Positions 47,099 to 56,021 of a stretch of DNA of 60,548 nt are shown here, piece after piece; the stretch's first letter is position 1; each line of letters starts with the position of its first letter. The translations under genes were made by a program, and so were the position numbers. This DNA comes from Rhodothalassium salexigens DSM 2132 (GTDB lineage Bacteria; Pseudomonadota; Alphaproteobacteria; Sphingomonadales; Rhodothalassiaceae). Under the pieces are notes generated by a model. The model ran no database searches, was not told the origin of the DNA, and saw nothing but the letters and a program-made list of their open reading frames with translations. The DNA lies in the NCBI RefSeq assembly GCF_004341375.1, contig NZ_SLXO01000011.1:43528-104075 (forward strand). The letters run 5' to 3'.

Positions 47099-48055
47099 AT
47101 GGTGTTGGAATGGAATTCGGCGGTGGATAAAAGTCTGCTCGACCGCGTGGTGTTGGCGCAAAAGGTCGGTGCCTTTCTGTCGAAGGACGACATCCCTCGG
47201 GATCAGCGGCGCAAGGTGGAGAACTTCGCGCTGATGTTGGCGCACGACGTCAGCGCCGAGGTGCGCCAATGCCTGGCCTTCGAGTTGCGCCGTGCGCCGG
47301 ATCTGCCGCGCTCGCTGGTCATGATGATCGTGCGCGATATCGCCGATGTGAGCGTGCCGTTCGTCAAGTCGACCGAAGTGTTCACCGACGATCAGTGGAT
47401 CGAGATTCTCGACGAGCTGGAAGAGCAGGTGCTGAACGCCTTGGCCGGACGGCCGTCGATCAGCGAGCCGATGGCGTTTGAATTGGTGTGCCGCGGCGGC
47501 GACGAGACCGTCTCCATTCTGGTGGGCAACCGGGGTGCGGCGGTGTCCGAGCGGGTCTGCAACACGGTGATCGACCGATTTTCCGATCATAGGGTTGTTC
47601 TCGATACCCTGGCCCAACGTGGCGACCTGCCCCAGAGTGTCGCCGAGACACTCGTTGCCTTGATCGCCGACGCGGCGCGGGCGGTGTTGGTGGATCGCTA
47701 TGGGATCAGCCCCGCGGTGGCCGGCCGGGTCGCTGCTGCGGCTGCCGATCGCGCGCTGGTGGGTCGGTTGGCGCCGCTCCGAACCGAAGCGCTTTTGGAT
47801 ACCGTGCGCGACCTGCGCGCCAAAGGCCAACTCGACGATGCGTTGATCCTGGCGGCGCTGGAGCGCGAGGCATGGCGGGTGATCGCGGCGGTGTTGGCGG
47901 TGCGCTCGGCGACGCCGCTGTCGCTGGTCGAGGCCACGCTGTCGGCGCGTCGGGCGGCGCGTCTGGACACGGTGATGGCAGCCGCCAATCTGGCGCCCGA
48001 GACGATCCACGCGCTGCGCCGGGCGCTCGGTTTGTCGGGCTCTGTGGCATCATGA
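47099..48055 (+). CDS. DUF2336 domain protein (first of two)
   Basis: A 318-aa soluble protein, alpha-helical throughout with HEAT-like pairs (VRQCLAFELRRAPDLPRSLV, IAFELVCRGGDETVSILVGN region). DUF2336 is common in alphaproteobacteria; some members are linked to development or surface signalling, but no activity is proven. No signal peptide or metal/catalytic motif. Its N-terminus (VVLAQKVGAFLSKDDIPRDQ) and the block QCLAFELRRAPDLPRSL are repeated closely in the next gene. It begins 304 bp after the GTPase and has its own palindrome-rich leader. Confidence 0.82.
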   Translation: MVLEWNSAVDKSLLDRVVLAQKVGAFLSKDDIPRDQRRKVENFALMLAHDVSAEVRQCLAFELRRAPDLPRSLVMMIVRDIADVSVPFVKSTEVFTDDQWIEILDELEEQVLNALAGRPSISEPMAFELVCRGGDETVSILVGNRGAAVSERVCNTVIDRFSDHRVVLDTLAQRGDLPQSVAETLVALIADAARAVLVDRYGISPAVAGRVAAAAADRALVGRLAPLRTEALLDTVRDLRAKGQLDDALILAALEREAWRVIAAVLAVRSATPLSLVEATLSARRAARLDTVMAAANLAPETIHALRRALGLSGSVAS

Positions 48056-48104
48056 GCGTCGCCTTGCGATACGGCCGGATCACGACGCACCGGCGGGGGT
48101 AACC

Positions 48105-49076
48105 ATGGACGTCGCGGCGACGCCATCGCAGCCATCGGGCCTCCCTGTCGGCACGACGACCGAACGGATCGTTTTGGCATGCCGTGTCGGTCGGACCATG
48201 CGTCGGCCGCAGTTGAGTGCGGCGTTGCGCCGACAACTAGAGCATGTGGCCTGGCTGCTGATCCGCGACACCGATGCCGCCGTGCGCGCCGCCCTGGCGT
48301 TCGAATTGCGCCAGGCGCCGGACGTGCCGCGGGCGTTGGCCATGCGCATCGTCAAGGATCTGGAGGAAGATGTGGCGGCGCCGTTCATTGCCTCGACGCC
48401 GCTGTTCGACGATGGCGACTGGCTCCGCATGATCGACGATCTGGAGGATGACGCCTTGACCGCCTTGGCGCATCGCTCGGCGGTGAGCGATGCCTTGGCG
48501 GAGGCGATTCTGCTGCGCGGCAGCGACCGGGCGGTGCGGTCTTTGGTGTCCAATCCCGGCACCAAACTGTCGCCGGATCTGTGTCGGCAGGTTGTCTCGC
48601 GGTTCGGTAAGTGCCGGCCGGTCATGGATGGCATGGCGGAGCGCGGCGACCTGCCGCAGCCAGTGGTGGAGATGTTGTTGTTCCGGGTCTCGGACCGGGT
48701 GCGCGCGCGGCTGGTGGAGCAGTATGCGGTCGACGAGACGGCGGCGCGCAAGCTCGGCCTGACCGCCCATGAGGCGGCCCTGCTCGCCTATCTGGCCGGG
48801 CAGGAGGAGGCGCGCCTGCCAGCGTTGGTCCAGCGGCTGGCGCTGACCGGCAAGCTGACCGACAGTCTGATTGTCGCCGCCGCCCGTCAACGCTACCGGG
48901 TGGTCTGCCTCTTGGCGCTTGCCCATCGGGCGAGCGAGACCGCCATCACCGTCCGTCGGCGCTTGCAGAAGGCCGATACCGACGCCTGGGACCACATGCT
49001 TGCCCGGGCGGAGATCGCCGTCGACAAGCGCGGCGCGCTCAAGGGCTATCTGTCGGCCATCCCGTCCTGGAGCTGA
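48105..49076 (+). CDS. DUF2336 domain protein (tandem paralogue)
   Basis: A 323-aa paralogue of the gene before, 49 bp downstream. Shared signature: AALAFELRQAPDVPRALAMR and PFIASTPLFDDGDWLRMIDDL, with SVSNPGTKLSPDLCRQVVSR in the middle. The N-terminal 35 residues are unrelated. Helical, soluble, no enzymatic motif. The pair looks like a recent duplication retained as one unit, so the proteins may heterodimerise. Converges on the ATP-grasp gene. Confidence 0.82.
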   Translation: MDVAATPSQPSGLPVGTTTERIVLACRVGRTMRRPQLSAALRRQLEHVAWLLIRDTDAAVRAALAFELRQAPDVPRALAMRIVKDLEEDVAAPFIASTPLFDDGDWLRMIDDLEDDALTALAHRSAVSDALAEAILLRGSDRAVRSLVSNPGTKLSPDLCRQVVSRFGKCRPVMDGMAERGDLPQPVVEMLLFRVSDRVRARLVEQYAVDETAARKLGLTAHEAALLAYLAGQEEARLPALVQRLALTGKLTDSLIVAAARQRYRVVCLLALAHRASETAITVRRRLQKADTDAWDHMLARAEIAVDKRGALKGYLSAIPSWS

Positions 49077-49113
49077 ACCGGGCCGGTATCCGAGCGACGG
49101 CTTGGGCCGGCGG

Positions 49114-50250
49114 TCAGTGGGTCTCGGGGTAGACCTTCCACAGCGCCAATTCCTCGCGCGAGCCATGCCAGATGGCGCGGATGCCGTCCGGCTTGTGGCC
49201 GCGGGCGCGGTTTTTGGCGCCGATGCGATACAGGTGGCGCCATTGCCGGTAGAGCGTGCGATAGGCTTGGCCCAGGCCGGTGCGCGCGTCCCAGATCTCG
49301 ATCGCCTCGCTGCCGGTGCCGTTGACCTCCAGGATCTTGAACCGCTCGCCGGCGCGCAGTTGGGCGAAATCGTCGAAGCGCACGTCGAAGCGGCCGGCGT
49401 GGAAGCCCGGCATGGCGCGGGCGATCTGGTCGATGCGCCGGCGTAGCGCCTCGGTCACATAGGGCGTGCCGTTGCGGTAGATGGCGCCGCGGCTGTGCGA
49501 GCCGGCGAACGCCAGCCGATAAGGCTCGCCCACCGCCAATACATGGTCGAGCCGGTCGCGGTGGCGCGGCAGATAGATATGGCACAACCGGCCGGCCCGC
49601 TCCTCGCGGGTGATCAACCGGCGCAGGGTCGAGACGCCGTCGCCGATCACATAGGGAAAGTATTTCAGCGTCATCGAGAAGATTTCGCCGCGCTCGGCGT
49701 CGGGGTCGCGCACATAATAGATGCCGGCCTCGCCCTCCCAGTCGATCAGCGTCTGCAACACCAGATCGCGCCCGGCGGGAAACTCGCCCAGATAGCGGGC
49801 CAGATCGGCGGCGTCGCGAACCACCTGCACGCCGATGCCGCGGCAGCCCATGTCGGGCTTGGCGACCACTGGATAGGCCAGCCCGGCGGTGGCCATGGCA
49901 GCCTCGCACTGGGCCAGAACGGCGTCGGCCGGCTGGCCGTCGTCGGGGACGTGAAAGCCGGTATAGGGCGCCAGCCATTGCCGGGCCGGTTCTTGAAACA
50001 GCGCCAGCGCTTCGAGCTTGCTCTCGCCCACGAAGCCGCCGTAGCGCAGGCCGGGATTGGCTGCGGTGGGCAGGGTGATGCCGCCATAGCGCAACGACAG
50101 CCACGCCATCATCACCGGCACCGGGCTGTAGAACAGGCGCATGGGCCACAATTCGAACGGCGCGATCTTCTCGGCATCGGCGTCGAGCGGGGGCATGTTC
50201 TGTGCCCGGGGCCAGCGGGCGCAGGCGGGCACGGCGCGGGGATCGGTCAT
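49114..50250 (-). CDS. ATP-grasp ligase-like protein (D-Ala-D-Ala-ligase/RimK superfamily)
   Basis: A 378-aa protein with an ATP-grasp core. YPVVAKPDMGCRGIGVQVV (near 123-141) is the beta-strand plus glycine-rich loop, and FKILEVNGTGSEAIEIWD near the C-terminus carries the metal-binding EVN. The N-terminal third (IAPFELWPMRLFYSPVPVMM) is not typical of RimK or Ddl, so the substrate is unknown. It uses ATP to join a carboxylate to an amine or similar. ATG at 50250 overlaps the DedA stop by 4 bp, so both are coupled. Annotated genomes often call such genes D-alanine-D-alanine ligase; I would not. Confidence 0.78.
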   Translation of the reverse strand: MTDPRAVPACARWPRAQNMPPLDADAEKIAPFELWPMRLFYSPVPVMMAWLSLRYGGITLPTAANPGLRYGGFVGESKLEALALFQEPARQWLAPYTGFHVPDDGQPADAVLAQCEAAMATAGLAYPVVAKPDMGCRGIGVQVVRDAADLARYLGEFPAGRDLVLQTLIDWEGEAGIYYVRDPDAERGEIFSMTLKYFPYVIGDGVSTLRRLITREERAGRLCHIYLPRHRDRLDHVLAVGEPYRLAFAGSHSRGAIYRNGTPYVTEALRRRIDQIARAMPGFHAGRFDVRFDDFAQLRAGERFKILEVNGTGSEAIEIWDARTGLGQAYRTLYRQWRHLYRIGAKNRARGHKPDGIRAIWHGSREELALWKVYPETH

Positions 50251-50870
50251 GACGATGGGGTCTCGCTGCGGCCGACGACGCCGAAGCGCCGTGCGAGCCG
50301 GGGGCCAACCAGACGCGGCACCACGAAGAACACGCCGATCAGCAGCACCACGCCCAGCCACTTCCAGGGTCCGAGCCATTCGAGGATGGCCAGGCCCGCA
50401 GTGTGGATGACGACGAATACGATAACCGTCCAGGTCAGCGACGCAAGCGTTAGCACGATGGCGAACAGGCTGAGCGGAAAGCGGAAAAAGCCGCAGGCGG
50501 TATAGGTGGGCAGGCGCGAGCCGGGCAGGAAGCGGGTCGACAACAGAATCGGGATCAACTGCCGGCGCAAGAACCGCTTGGCCCGGAACACCTCGCGCGT
50601 GGTCACCAGGGCGCGCAACTGGCGATAGCGCGACGCGGCATAGCCAATGAGATAAAGCCCGGTGTCGCCGACCACCACGCCCACATTGACCGCCGAATAG
50701 GCAAGCCCGATGTCGGCGGTGCCATGTGCCGCCAACAGCGCCGCACCGACGATGGCGGCGTCTTCCGATACCAGGGTCGCCGCCATCAGCGTCCACCACA
50801 GCACCATCGGGTCGCCGGCCAACGCCTGCAAGGCGTCCATCAGGTCCGACAGGCTGATCAGCAAGGCCAT
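50247..50870 (-). CDS. DedA/VTT-family inner-membrane protein
   Basis: A 207-aa multi-pass protein of the DedA family: [18 protein letters not shown] early, [14 protein letters not shown] in the first half, and the conserved [19 protein letters not shown] (xxRFxPGxR motif) in the middle. DedA-like proteins move undecaprenyl phosphate or phosphatidylethanolamine across the membrane and help with drug and alkali resistance. It is the upstream partner of the ATP-grasp gene through a 4-bp overlap. Confidence 0.9.
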   Translation of the reverse strand: MALLISLSDLMDALQALAGDPMVLWWTLMAATLVSEDAAIVGAALLAAHGTADIGLAYSAVNVGVVVGDTGLYLIGYAASRYRQLRALVTTREVFRAKRFLRRQLIPILLSTRFLPGSRLPTYTACGFFRFPLSLFAIVLTLASLTWTVIVFVVIHTAGLAILEWLGPWKWLGVVLLIGVFFVVPRLVGPRLARRFGVVGRSETPSS

Positions 50871-50965
50871 AGGGCGGTCTATCCGTTGGCGTCGGCGGGC
50901 AGGCGGGGGCGCGGCGTGTAGCCATCAGCCTCAGCTTTGCCCCGCTTCGCGCGCCCGGCCAAGCC

Positions 50966-50994
50966 TTGACTTTCGCGCCCGGCCAAGCTATCCG
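50966..50994 (+). promoter_or_regulatory. Sigma-70 promoter of rpmJ, flanked by a 15-bp direct repeat
   Basis: TTGACT (50966-50971), 17-bp spacer, TATCCG (50989-50994). CGCGCCCGGCCAAGC occurs at 50950-50964 and again at 50974-50988, on either side of the -35. Confidence 0.6.
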
Positions 50995-51063
50995 ACGCGC
51001 TCGTTTTTCGTGACCGCCAACCGGGGCCCGTCTGCGCCCCGCATGCGGGGTGGAGCAGATATC

Positions 51064-51189
51064 ATGAAGATCAGAAACTCGCTGAAGTCGCTCAAGCGGC
51101 GCCACCGCGACTGCCGGGTGATCCGTCGTCGCGGCCGGACCTACGTGATCAACAAGACCCAGCGTCGGTTCAAGGCCCGCCAGGGCTGA
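51064..51189 (+). CDS. rpmJ: 50S ribosomal protein L36
   Basis: A 41-aa basic ribosomal protein, [20 protein letters not shown] to FKARQG. Standard alphaproteobacterial form without the zinc-binding cysteine set (only one Cys). GTGGAG precedes the ATG. It is a single-gene unit with its own promoter and terminator. Confidence 0.96.
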   Translation: MKIRNSLKSLKRRHRDCRVIRRRGRTYVINKTQRRFKARQG

Positions 51190-51227
51190 GCCACGGCCGG
51201 CCCGGGCGCCGGCACACCAGACGCCAC

Positions 51228-51263
51228 AAAGGCGGCAGCGTCCCGGCTGCCGCCTTTGTTTTT
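51228..51263 (+). terminator. Rho-independent terminator of rpmJ
   Basis: AAAGGCGGCAGC (51228-51239), 6-nt loop, GCTGCCGCCTTT, then GTTTTT. Perfect 12-bp stem; the A/T ends also let it serve the convergent mtnA. Confidence 0.93.
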
Positions 51264-51382
51264 GTCCACTGCTCGGACGGGTCCGGGCTTTACCGATTCC
51301 GGGCGGCATTGCCTTACCAGCAGGGGGGGGGTGGCCGATCCGCCCCCCATAATGGGTACGGATCGGCGTGGCGGTTTGTCGG

Positions 51383-52486
51383 TTATTCCGCCGCCTGGGC
51401 GCGACCGAAGCAACTGGCCAGGCCCTGTTGGGTGGCCGGGCAGATGCCGCGCTCGGTGATCAGCGCGGTGACCAGGCGCGCCGGCGTCACGTCGAAGCCG
51501 TAATTGACCGCCGGGCTGGTCTCGGGCGTGATCCGCACGGTCTCGACCGCCCCCGCATCGGTGCGGCCGGTGATGTGGGTGACCTCGCGCGCGTCGCGCT
51601 GTTCGATGGGGATGTCGGCGACGCCATTGTGCAGCGTCCAGTCGATGGTCGAGCCCGGCAGCGCCACATAGAACGGCACGCCATTGTCATAGGCCGCCAG
51701 TGCCTTGAGATAGGTGCCGATCTTGTTGCACACGTCGCCCGCCGCCGTGGTTCGGTCGGTGCCGACGATGCACAGGTCGACCGCGCCGTGCTGCATCAGG
51801 TGGCCGCCGGCATTGTCCGGGATCACCGCGTGCGGCACGCCGTGCTGGCCCAACTCCCAGGCGGTCAGGGCGGCGCCCTGGTTGCGCGGCCGGGTCTCGT
51901 CGACCCACACATGGACCGGAATGCCCCGCTCGTGGGCCTGATAGATCGGCGAGGTGGCGGTGCCCCAATCCACGGTCGCCAACCAGCCGGCGTTGCAGTG
52001 GGTCAGAATGTTGACCGGCTGGCCTTCGGGCTTCGATTTGGCGATCTGCTCGATCAGGGTCAGCCCGTGGACGCCGATCAGGCGGTTGGTCTCCACGTCT
52101 TCGTCGGCGATCTGGGCGGCCAGGGCGAAGGCGGCCTCCTCGCGCATGGTCGGCGCCTCGTCGGCCAGGTGGGTCCGCACCCGGTCGAGCGCCCAACGCA
52201 GGTTGATGGCGGTGGGCCGGGTCGCCAGCAAGTGCTGATAGGCCTCGCCCAGATGGCGGTCGCCGGCGTCGGCGCGCATGGCCAGCGCCATGCCATAGGC
52301 CGCCGTGGCGCCGATCAGCGGCGCGCCGCGCACCGCCATGTCGCGGATCGCCACGGCGGCGTCGTCCACCGTGTGCAGGGTGATGATCTGGAGCGCGTGC
52401 GGCAGCAGGCGCTGGTCGATGATCTCGACGCCCTGGCCGTCGGCGGCCGGCCAGATGGTGCGATAGGGGGTGCCGTCGATCTTCAT
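51383..52486 (-). CDS. mtnA: S-methyl-5-thioribose-1-phosphate isomerase
   Basis: A 367-aa isomerase that converts methylthioribose-1-P to methylthioribulose-1-P in methylthioadenosine salvage. Conserved: [51 protein letters not shown] (catalytic Cys) and [20 protein letters not shown] (catalytic Asp). Length normal. It is 39 bp after a class II aldolase gene on the same strand. No mtnBCD genes are present here, which favours a DHAP-shunt route (aldolase instead of dehydratase). Confidence 0.95.
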   Translation of the reverse strand: MKIDGTPYRTIWPAADGQGVEIIDQRLLPHALQIITLHTVDDAAVAIRDMAVRGAPLIGATAAYGMALAMRADAGDRHLGEAYQHLLATRPTAINLRWALDRVRTHLADEAPTMREEAAFALAAQIADEDVETNRLIGVHGLTLIEQIAKSKPEGQPVNILTHCNAGWLATVDWGTATSPIYQAHERGIPVHVWVDETRPRNQGAALTAWELGQHGVPHAVIPDNAGGHLMQHGAVDLCIVGTDRTTAAGDVCNKIGTYLKALAAYDNGVPFYVALPGSTIDWTLHNGVADIPIEQRDAREVTHITGRTDAGAVETVRITPETSPAVNYGFDVTPARLVTALITERGICPATQQGLASCFGRAQAAE

Positions 52487-52525
52487 GGGGGAACCTCGTC
52501 TTGGCGGTCGGGTCGGCGGGCGCGC

Positions 52526-53191
52526 TCAGGCGGATGGCGTGTCGAGCGCGGGTTGGCGACCGTAGGTTTTGAACTTTTCCATCACCGCGTCCATCTGGGC
52601 GTCGGACAGTATCACCGGCTCGCCGCCCTGGCGCGCATACCAGTATTGCCGGGCCAGGCTCTCCACCTCGATGGCCAGCGCCAGCGCCTTGTGCGGCGTC
52701 TCAGCGTGGCAGATCATGCCGTGATTGGCCAGCAGACAGGCGCGGCGGCCGTCCAGTGCGCGGATCATCGCGTCGCTCAGCTCGGGCGTGCCGAAGGTGG
52801 CATAGTCGGCGACCGGGATGTCGCGGCCGCCGGCCACCGCCACCATATAGTGAAACGCCGGGATCGGCTCGCGCCGGCAGGCGAGCGCGGTGCAGAAGGT
52901 GGCGTGCACATGGACCACCGCGCCGGCCTCGGCGAAGGCTTGGTAGATGTCGGCGTGCATGCGCCATTCGCTCGACGGGTTGAGCGCGCCCTCGAAGCGG
53001 CCGTCGGCGGCGGTGGGCACCAGGCGCTCCGGGGTCAAATCCTCATAGGCGACGCCCGACGGCGTGATCAGCATGCCGGCGTCGGTGCGCACGCTCACAT
53101 TGCCGGCGGTGCCCTGGTTGAGTCCGTCGGTGTTGAGCCGTTGGCAGACGTCGATGACGGCTTCGGCCTTGGCCAGGGTCTCTGGGGTCAT
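52526..53191 (-). CDS. Class II aldolase/adducin family protein (Ald2-like)
   Basis: A 221-aa zinc-dependent aldolase. GLNQGTAGNVSVR binds substrate phosphate; ALNPSSEWRMHADIY supplies the Glu; VVHVHATFCTALAC has HxH and LLANHGMICH the third zinc His. Family includes fuculose-1-P aldolase and MtnB dehydratase. Paired with mtnA it most likely cleaves methylthioribulose-1-P to DHAP and 2-methylthioacetaldehyde, as Ald2 does in Rhodospirillum rubrum. GGAGAA precedes the ATG at 53191. Function by context; the enzyme could alternatively be MtnB. Confidence 0.85.
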   Translation of the reverse strand: MTPETLAKAEAVIDVCQRLNTDGLNQGTAGNVSVRTDAGMLITPSGVAYEDLTPERLVPTAADGRFEGALNPSSEWRMHADIYQAFAEAGAVVHVHATFCTALACRREPIPAFHYMVAVAGGRDIPVADYATFGTPELSDAMIRALDGRRACLLANHGMICHAETPHKALALAIEVESLARQYWYARQGGEPVILSDAQMDAVMEKFKTYGRQPALDTPSA

Positions 53192-53323
53192 GATGGGCGT
53201 TCTCCAACTTTGTCCGCGGTGCCTTGACAGCCGCACCGCGCCTCCTGTTGTTAACACCACGCCGGCCACGGCGCGCAAGGGCGTGGGCCCGCCGGCTTCG
53301 GGTCAACAACGGGAGTGGTTTGT

Positions 53324-53980
53324 ATGGCGGATGCCGGCAATCGAGTGGCCGATCCCCGCGCGGCGGGCGTCGACCCCATCGAGGCGGTGATCTTCGACAT
53401 CGGCAAGGTGTTGGTGGATTGGAGCCTGCGCGCGCTCTACGAACAGCTCATCGACGACCCCGAGGAACTGGATTGGTTCCTGACCCATGTGGTGACGCCC
53501 GAATGGCACACCCACCATGACGCCGGCCGGCCCATGGACGAGGGCATCCGGCTGCTGAGCGAGGCCTATCCGGCCTACGCGCCATTGATCGCCGCGCTCA
53601 AGCCGCGCTGGTCGGAAACCCTGATCGGTCCGATCGCCGGCAGCGTGCAGGCCCTCGAGGCGCTCGACGACGCCGGCATTCCGGTCTATGGCCTGACCAA
53701 TTACTCCGCCGAAACGTTCCCCGATTTCTGCCGCGACTTTCCGTTTTCGGTGCGCTTTCGCGATGTGGTGGTGTCGGGCGAGCATGGCGTGATCAAGCCC
53801 GATCCGCGCATCTACGATCTGGCGATCGAGCGGTTCGGGATTACGCCCGAGCGCACGGTATTCATCGACGACAGGCCCGAGAATGTCGCTGCCGGGCGCG
53901 ACAAGGGGTTGATCGCGCTCCACTTCACCGACCCCGAGCGGTTGTGGGCCGACCTGCGCGCGCTGGCGCTGCCGATCTGA
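53324..53980 (+). CDS. HAD-superfamily phosphatase
   Basis: A 218-aa HAD-IA hydrolase. Motif I is FDIGKVLVDW, in which the second Asp of DxD is Gly, as in several YihX-type glucose-1-phosphatases. Motif II is LTNYSAE, motif III KPDPRIYDLA, motif IV FIDDRPENVAAG. ATG at 53324 with GGGAG ahead of it; a GTG at 53315 is possible. It is divergent from the aldolase. Substrate unknown; a role with the shunt aldehyde or a sugar phosphate is only suggested by proximity. Confidence 0.85.
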   Translation: MADAGNRVADPRAAGVDPIEAVIFDIGKVLVDWSLRALYEQLIDDPEELDWFLTHVVTPEWHTHHDAGRPMDEGIRLLSEAYPAYAPLIAALKPRWSETLIGPIAGSVQALEALDDAGIPVYGLTNYSAETFPDFCRDFPFSVRFRDVVVSGEHGVIKPDPRIYDLAIERFGITPERTVFIDDRPENVAAGRDKGLIALHFTDPERLWADLRALALPI

Positions 53981-54059
53981 CCCCGCCGGTCTGGGCCGCG
54001 CCATCGCGCGCGATCCCGTCTCCTGCGGGGCATGGCTGAGCACGGCTGAGCCGGACCGA

Positions 54060-54091
54060 GCCCGGGGCACGCACGCACGCGCGCCCCGGGC
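54060..54091. terminator. Hairpin between convergent HAD and feoB genes
   Basis: GCCCGGGGC (54060-54068) and GCCCCGGGC (54083-54091) form a perfect 9-bp stem around a 14-nt ACGC-repeat loop, followed by only GTTT. It is 23 bp from the feoB stop. Confidence 0.45.
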
Positions 54092-54113
54092 GTTTGCCGC
54101 TCGGGGCTGGTGG

Positions 54114-56021
54114 TCAGGCGCCGAGAAAGGCGCTCGACACGCGGTAGGTGATGAACGCCGCCAGATAGGCCAGCGCGAACATGTAGGCGGCCACAAACAA
54201 CGGCATGCGGGCGCTGTTGGTCTCGCGCCGGATCACCGCCATGGTCGAGATGCATTGCGGCGCGAACACATACCAGGCCAGGAAGGAGAGCGCGGTCGGC
54301 AGGCTCCAGGCGCTGCGCAGCGTGCCGGCCAGGCTTGCTTCGGTCACCTCGCCGCTCATGGCGTAGACGGTGCCGAGCGCGCCGACCACCACCTCGCGTG
54401 CCGCCATGCCGGGCACCAGCGCGGTGGCGATCTGCCAATCGAACCCAATGGGCGCCAGCACCACTTCGAGCCCTCGGCCGATCCAGCCGGCGATGCTGTA
54501 GAAGATCGCCGGTTCGGTGGCGCCCGGCGGCGGGCCGGGAAACGATGCCAGTCCCCACAGCACGATCGACACCACCAAGATCACCTTGCCGGCTCGGGCC
54601 AGAAAGATCTTGGCGCGCTCCAGCAGACCGATGGCCAGGGTGGTCAGGCTCGGTATCTGGTATTTGGGCAGTTCCATGATCAAGGGCTGGGCTTGGCCGC
54701 GCGACAGCGTCAGCTTCAGGATGAAGGCGATGACCAACGCGCTGACCACGCCGGCCAGATACAGCCCGAACATCACCACGCCTTGCAGGTTGGCAAGGCC
54801 GCCGAGTTGCCGGTCGGGGATGAACGCGGCGATGATCAGCGCATAGACCGGCAACCGCGCCGAACAGGTCATCAACGGCGCGATCAGGATCGTGGTCAGC
54901 CGGTCGCGTGGATGGTCGATGGTGCGCGCCGCCATGATGCCGGGGATTGCGCAGGCGAAGCTCGACAACAGCGGAATGAACGCCCGGCCGTTGAGCCCGA
55001 CCCCGGCCATCAGCCGGTCCATCAGGAACGCCGCGCGCACCATGTAACCGGTCATCTCCAACAGCAGGATGAAGGTGAACAGGATCAGGATCTGCGGCAG
55101 AAAGATCACCACGCTGCCGACGCCGGCGAGCACACCGTCGACCAGCACGTCGTTGAGCGCGCCGGCGGGCAGGGTACGCGCGATCAGCCCCTGCAAGGCG
55201 ACGATGCCGCCGTCGATCCAGTTCATCGGCGCCTCGGCCCACGAGAACACCGCCTGGAAGACCAGGAACAGCAGCACGGTCAGGATCACCGGCCCGGCCA
55301 CCGGGTGCAACAAGACGGCGTCGAGCCGCCGGGTCAGCGCGTGTTCGCGGCCCTCGGCCCGGATCGCCTGGGCAGCGATGCGTTTGGCCTCGGCCTGAAG
55401 CGCGCGCAGGTCGCGACGGCTCGGTGCGGCATCGCCGGGGCTTGCGCTGGCGGATGTCCTGGTGCCGTCGCTGGGCTCGGCCACCGGCGGTTTGGCCAGT
55501 GTCGTCTCGACCGTGCCGATCAGCATGTCGAGCCCGCGCCGGCGCAATGCCGAGGTTGGCACCACAGGGACGTCGAGCAGGTGCGACAGGCGGTCCACAT
55601 CGATGTCGAGGCCGTCGCGTTCGGCCAGGTCGATCATGTTGAGCGCTACCACCACCGGCAGGCCGAGCCCCTTGAGCTCCAGCACGAAACGCAGATGCCG
55701 GCGCAGGTTGGTGGCGTCGACCACGCAGATGACGCCGTCGGGCGGCGCCTCGGCTTCGAATCGGCCGGTGACCACGTCGCGGGTGACCTCCTCGTCGGCG
55801 CTGTGGGCGCGCAGCGAGTAGGTGCCCGGCAGATCGATCACCTCGATCTCGGCGTCGAGATGGTGGCCGGTGACGCGGCCGGCGCGCCGTTCCACGGTGA
55901 CGCCGGGGTAATTGGCGACCTTCTGGCGCGTCCCGGTCAGGGCGTTGAAGAGGGCAGTCTTACCGCAATTGGGGTTGCCGACGAGGGCCAGCCGCAGGGG
56001 CCGCTGGGTTACTACATCCAT
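54114..56021 (-). CDS. feoB: Ferrous iron transporter FeoB
   Basis: A 635-aa inner-membrane Fe(II) transporter. G domain: GNPNCGKTALFNALTG (residues 14-29), YPGVTVERR, DLPGTYSLR and NMID. Membrane part has both gate motifs: SFACAIPGIMAARTID with the conserved Cys, and FAPQCISTMAVIRRE. It is shorter than the E. coli protein (773 aa), chiefly from shorter cytosolic linkers. Start shares one base with the feoA stop (TAATG). Function is coupled to feoA. Confidence 0.96.
   Translation of the reverse strand: MDVVTQRPLRLALVGNPNCGKTALFNALTGTRQKVANYPGVTVERRAGRVTGHHLDAEIEVIDLPGTYSLRAHSADEEVTRDVVTGRFEAEAPPDGVICVVDATNLRRHLRFVLELKGLGLPVVVALNMIDLAERDGLDIDVDRLSHLLDVPVVPTSALRRRGLDMLIGTVETTLAKPPVAEPSDGTRTSASASPGDAAPSRRDLRALQAEAKRIAAQAIRAEGREHALTRRLDAVLLHPVAGPVILTVLLFLVFQAVFSWAEAPMNWIDGGIVALQGLIARTLPAGALNDVLVDGVLAGVGSVVIFLPQILILFTFILLLEMTGYMVRAAFLMDRLMAGVGLNGRAFIPLLSSFACAIPGIMAARTIDHPRDRLTTILIAPLMTCSARLPVYALIIAAFIPDRQLGGLANLQGVVMFGLYLAGVVSALVIAFILKLTLSRGQAQPLIMELPKYQIPSLTTLAIGLLERAKIFLARAGKVILVVSIVLWGLASFPGPPPGATEPAIFYSIAGWIGRGLEVVLAPIGFDWQIATALVPGMAAREVVVGALGTVYAMSGEVTEASLAGTLRSAWSLPTALSFLAWYVFAPQCISTMAVIRRETNSARMPLFVAAYMFALAYLAAFITYRVSSAFLGA

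Noticed and set aside
53192-53323. SAM-type riboswitch or clear promoter before the aldolase-mtnA unit
   Set aside because: Only a lone TTGACA (53224-53229) with no fitting -10; no riboswitch core seen in the leader.
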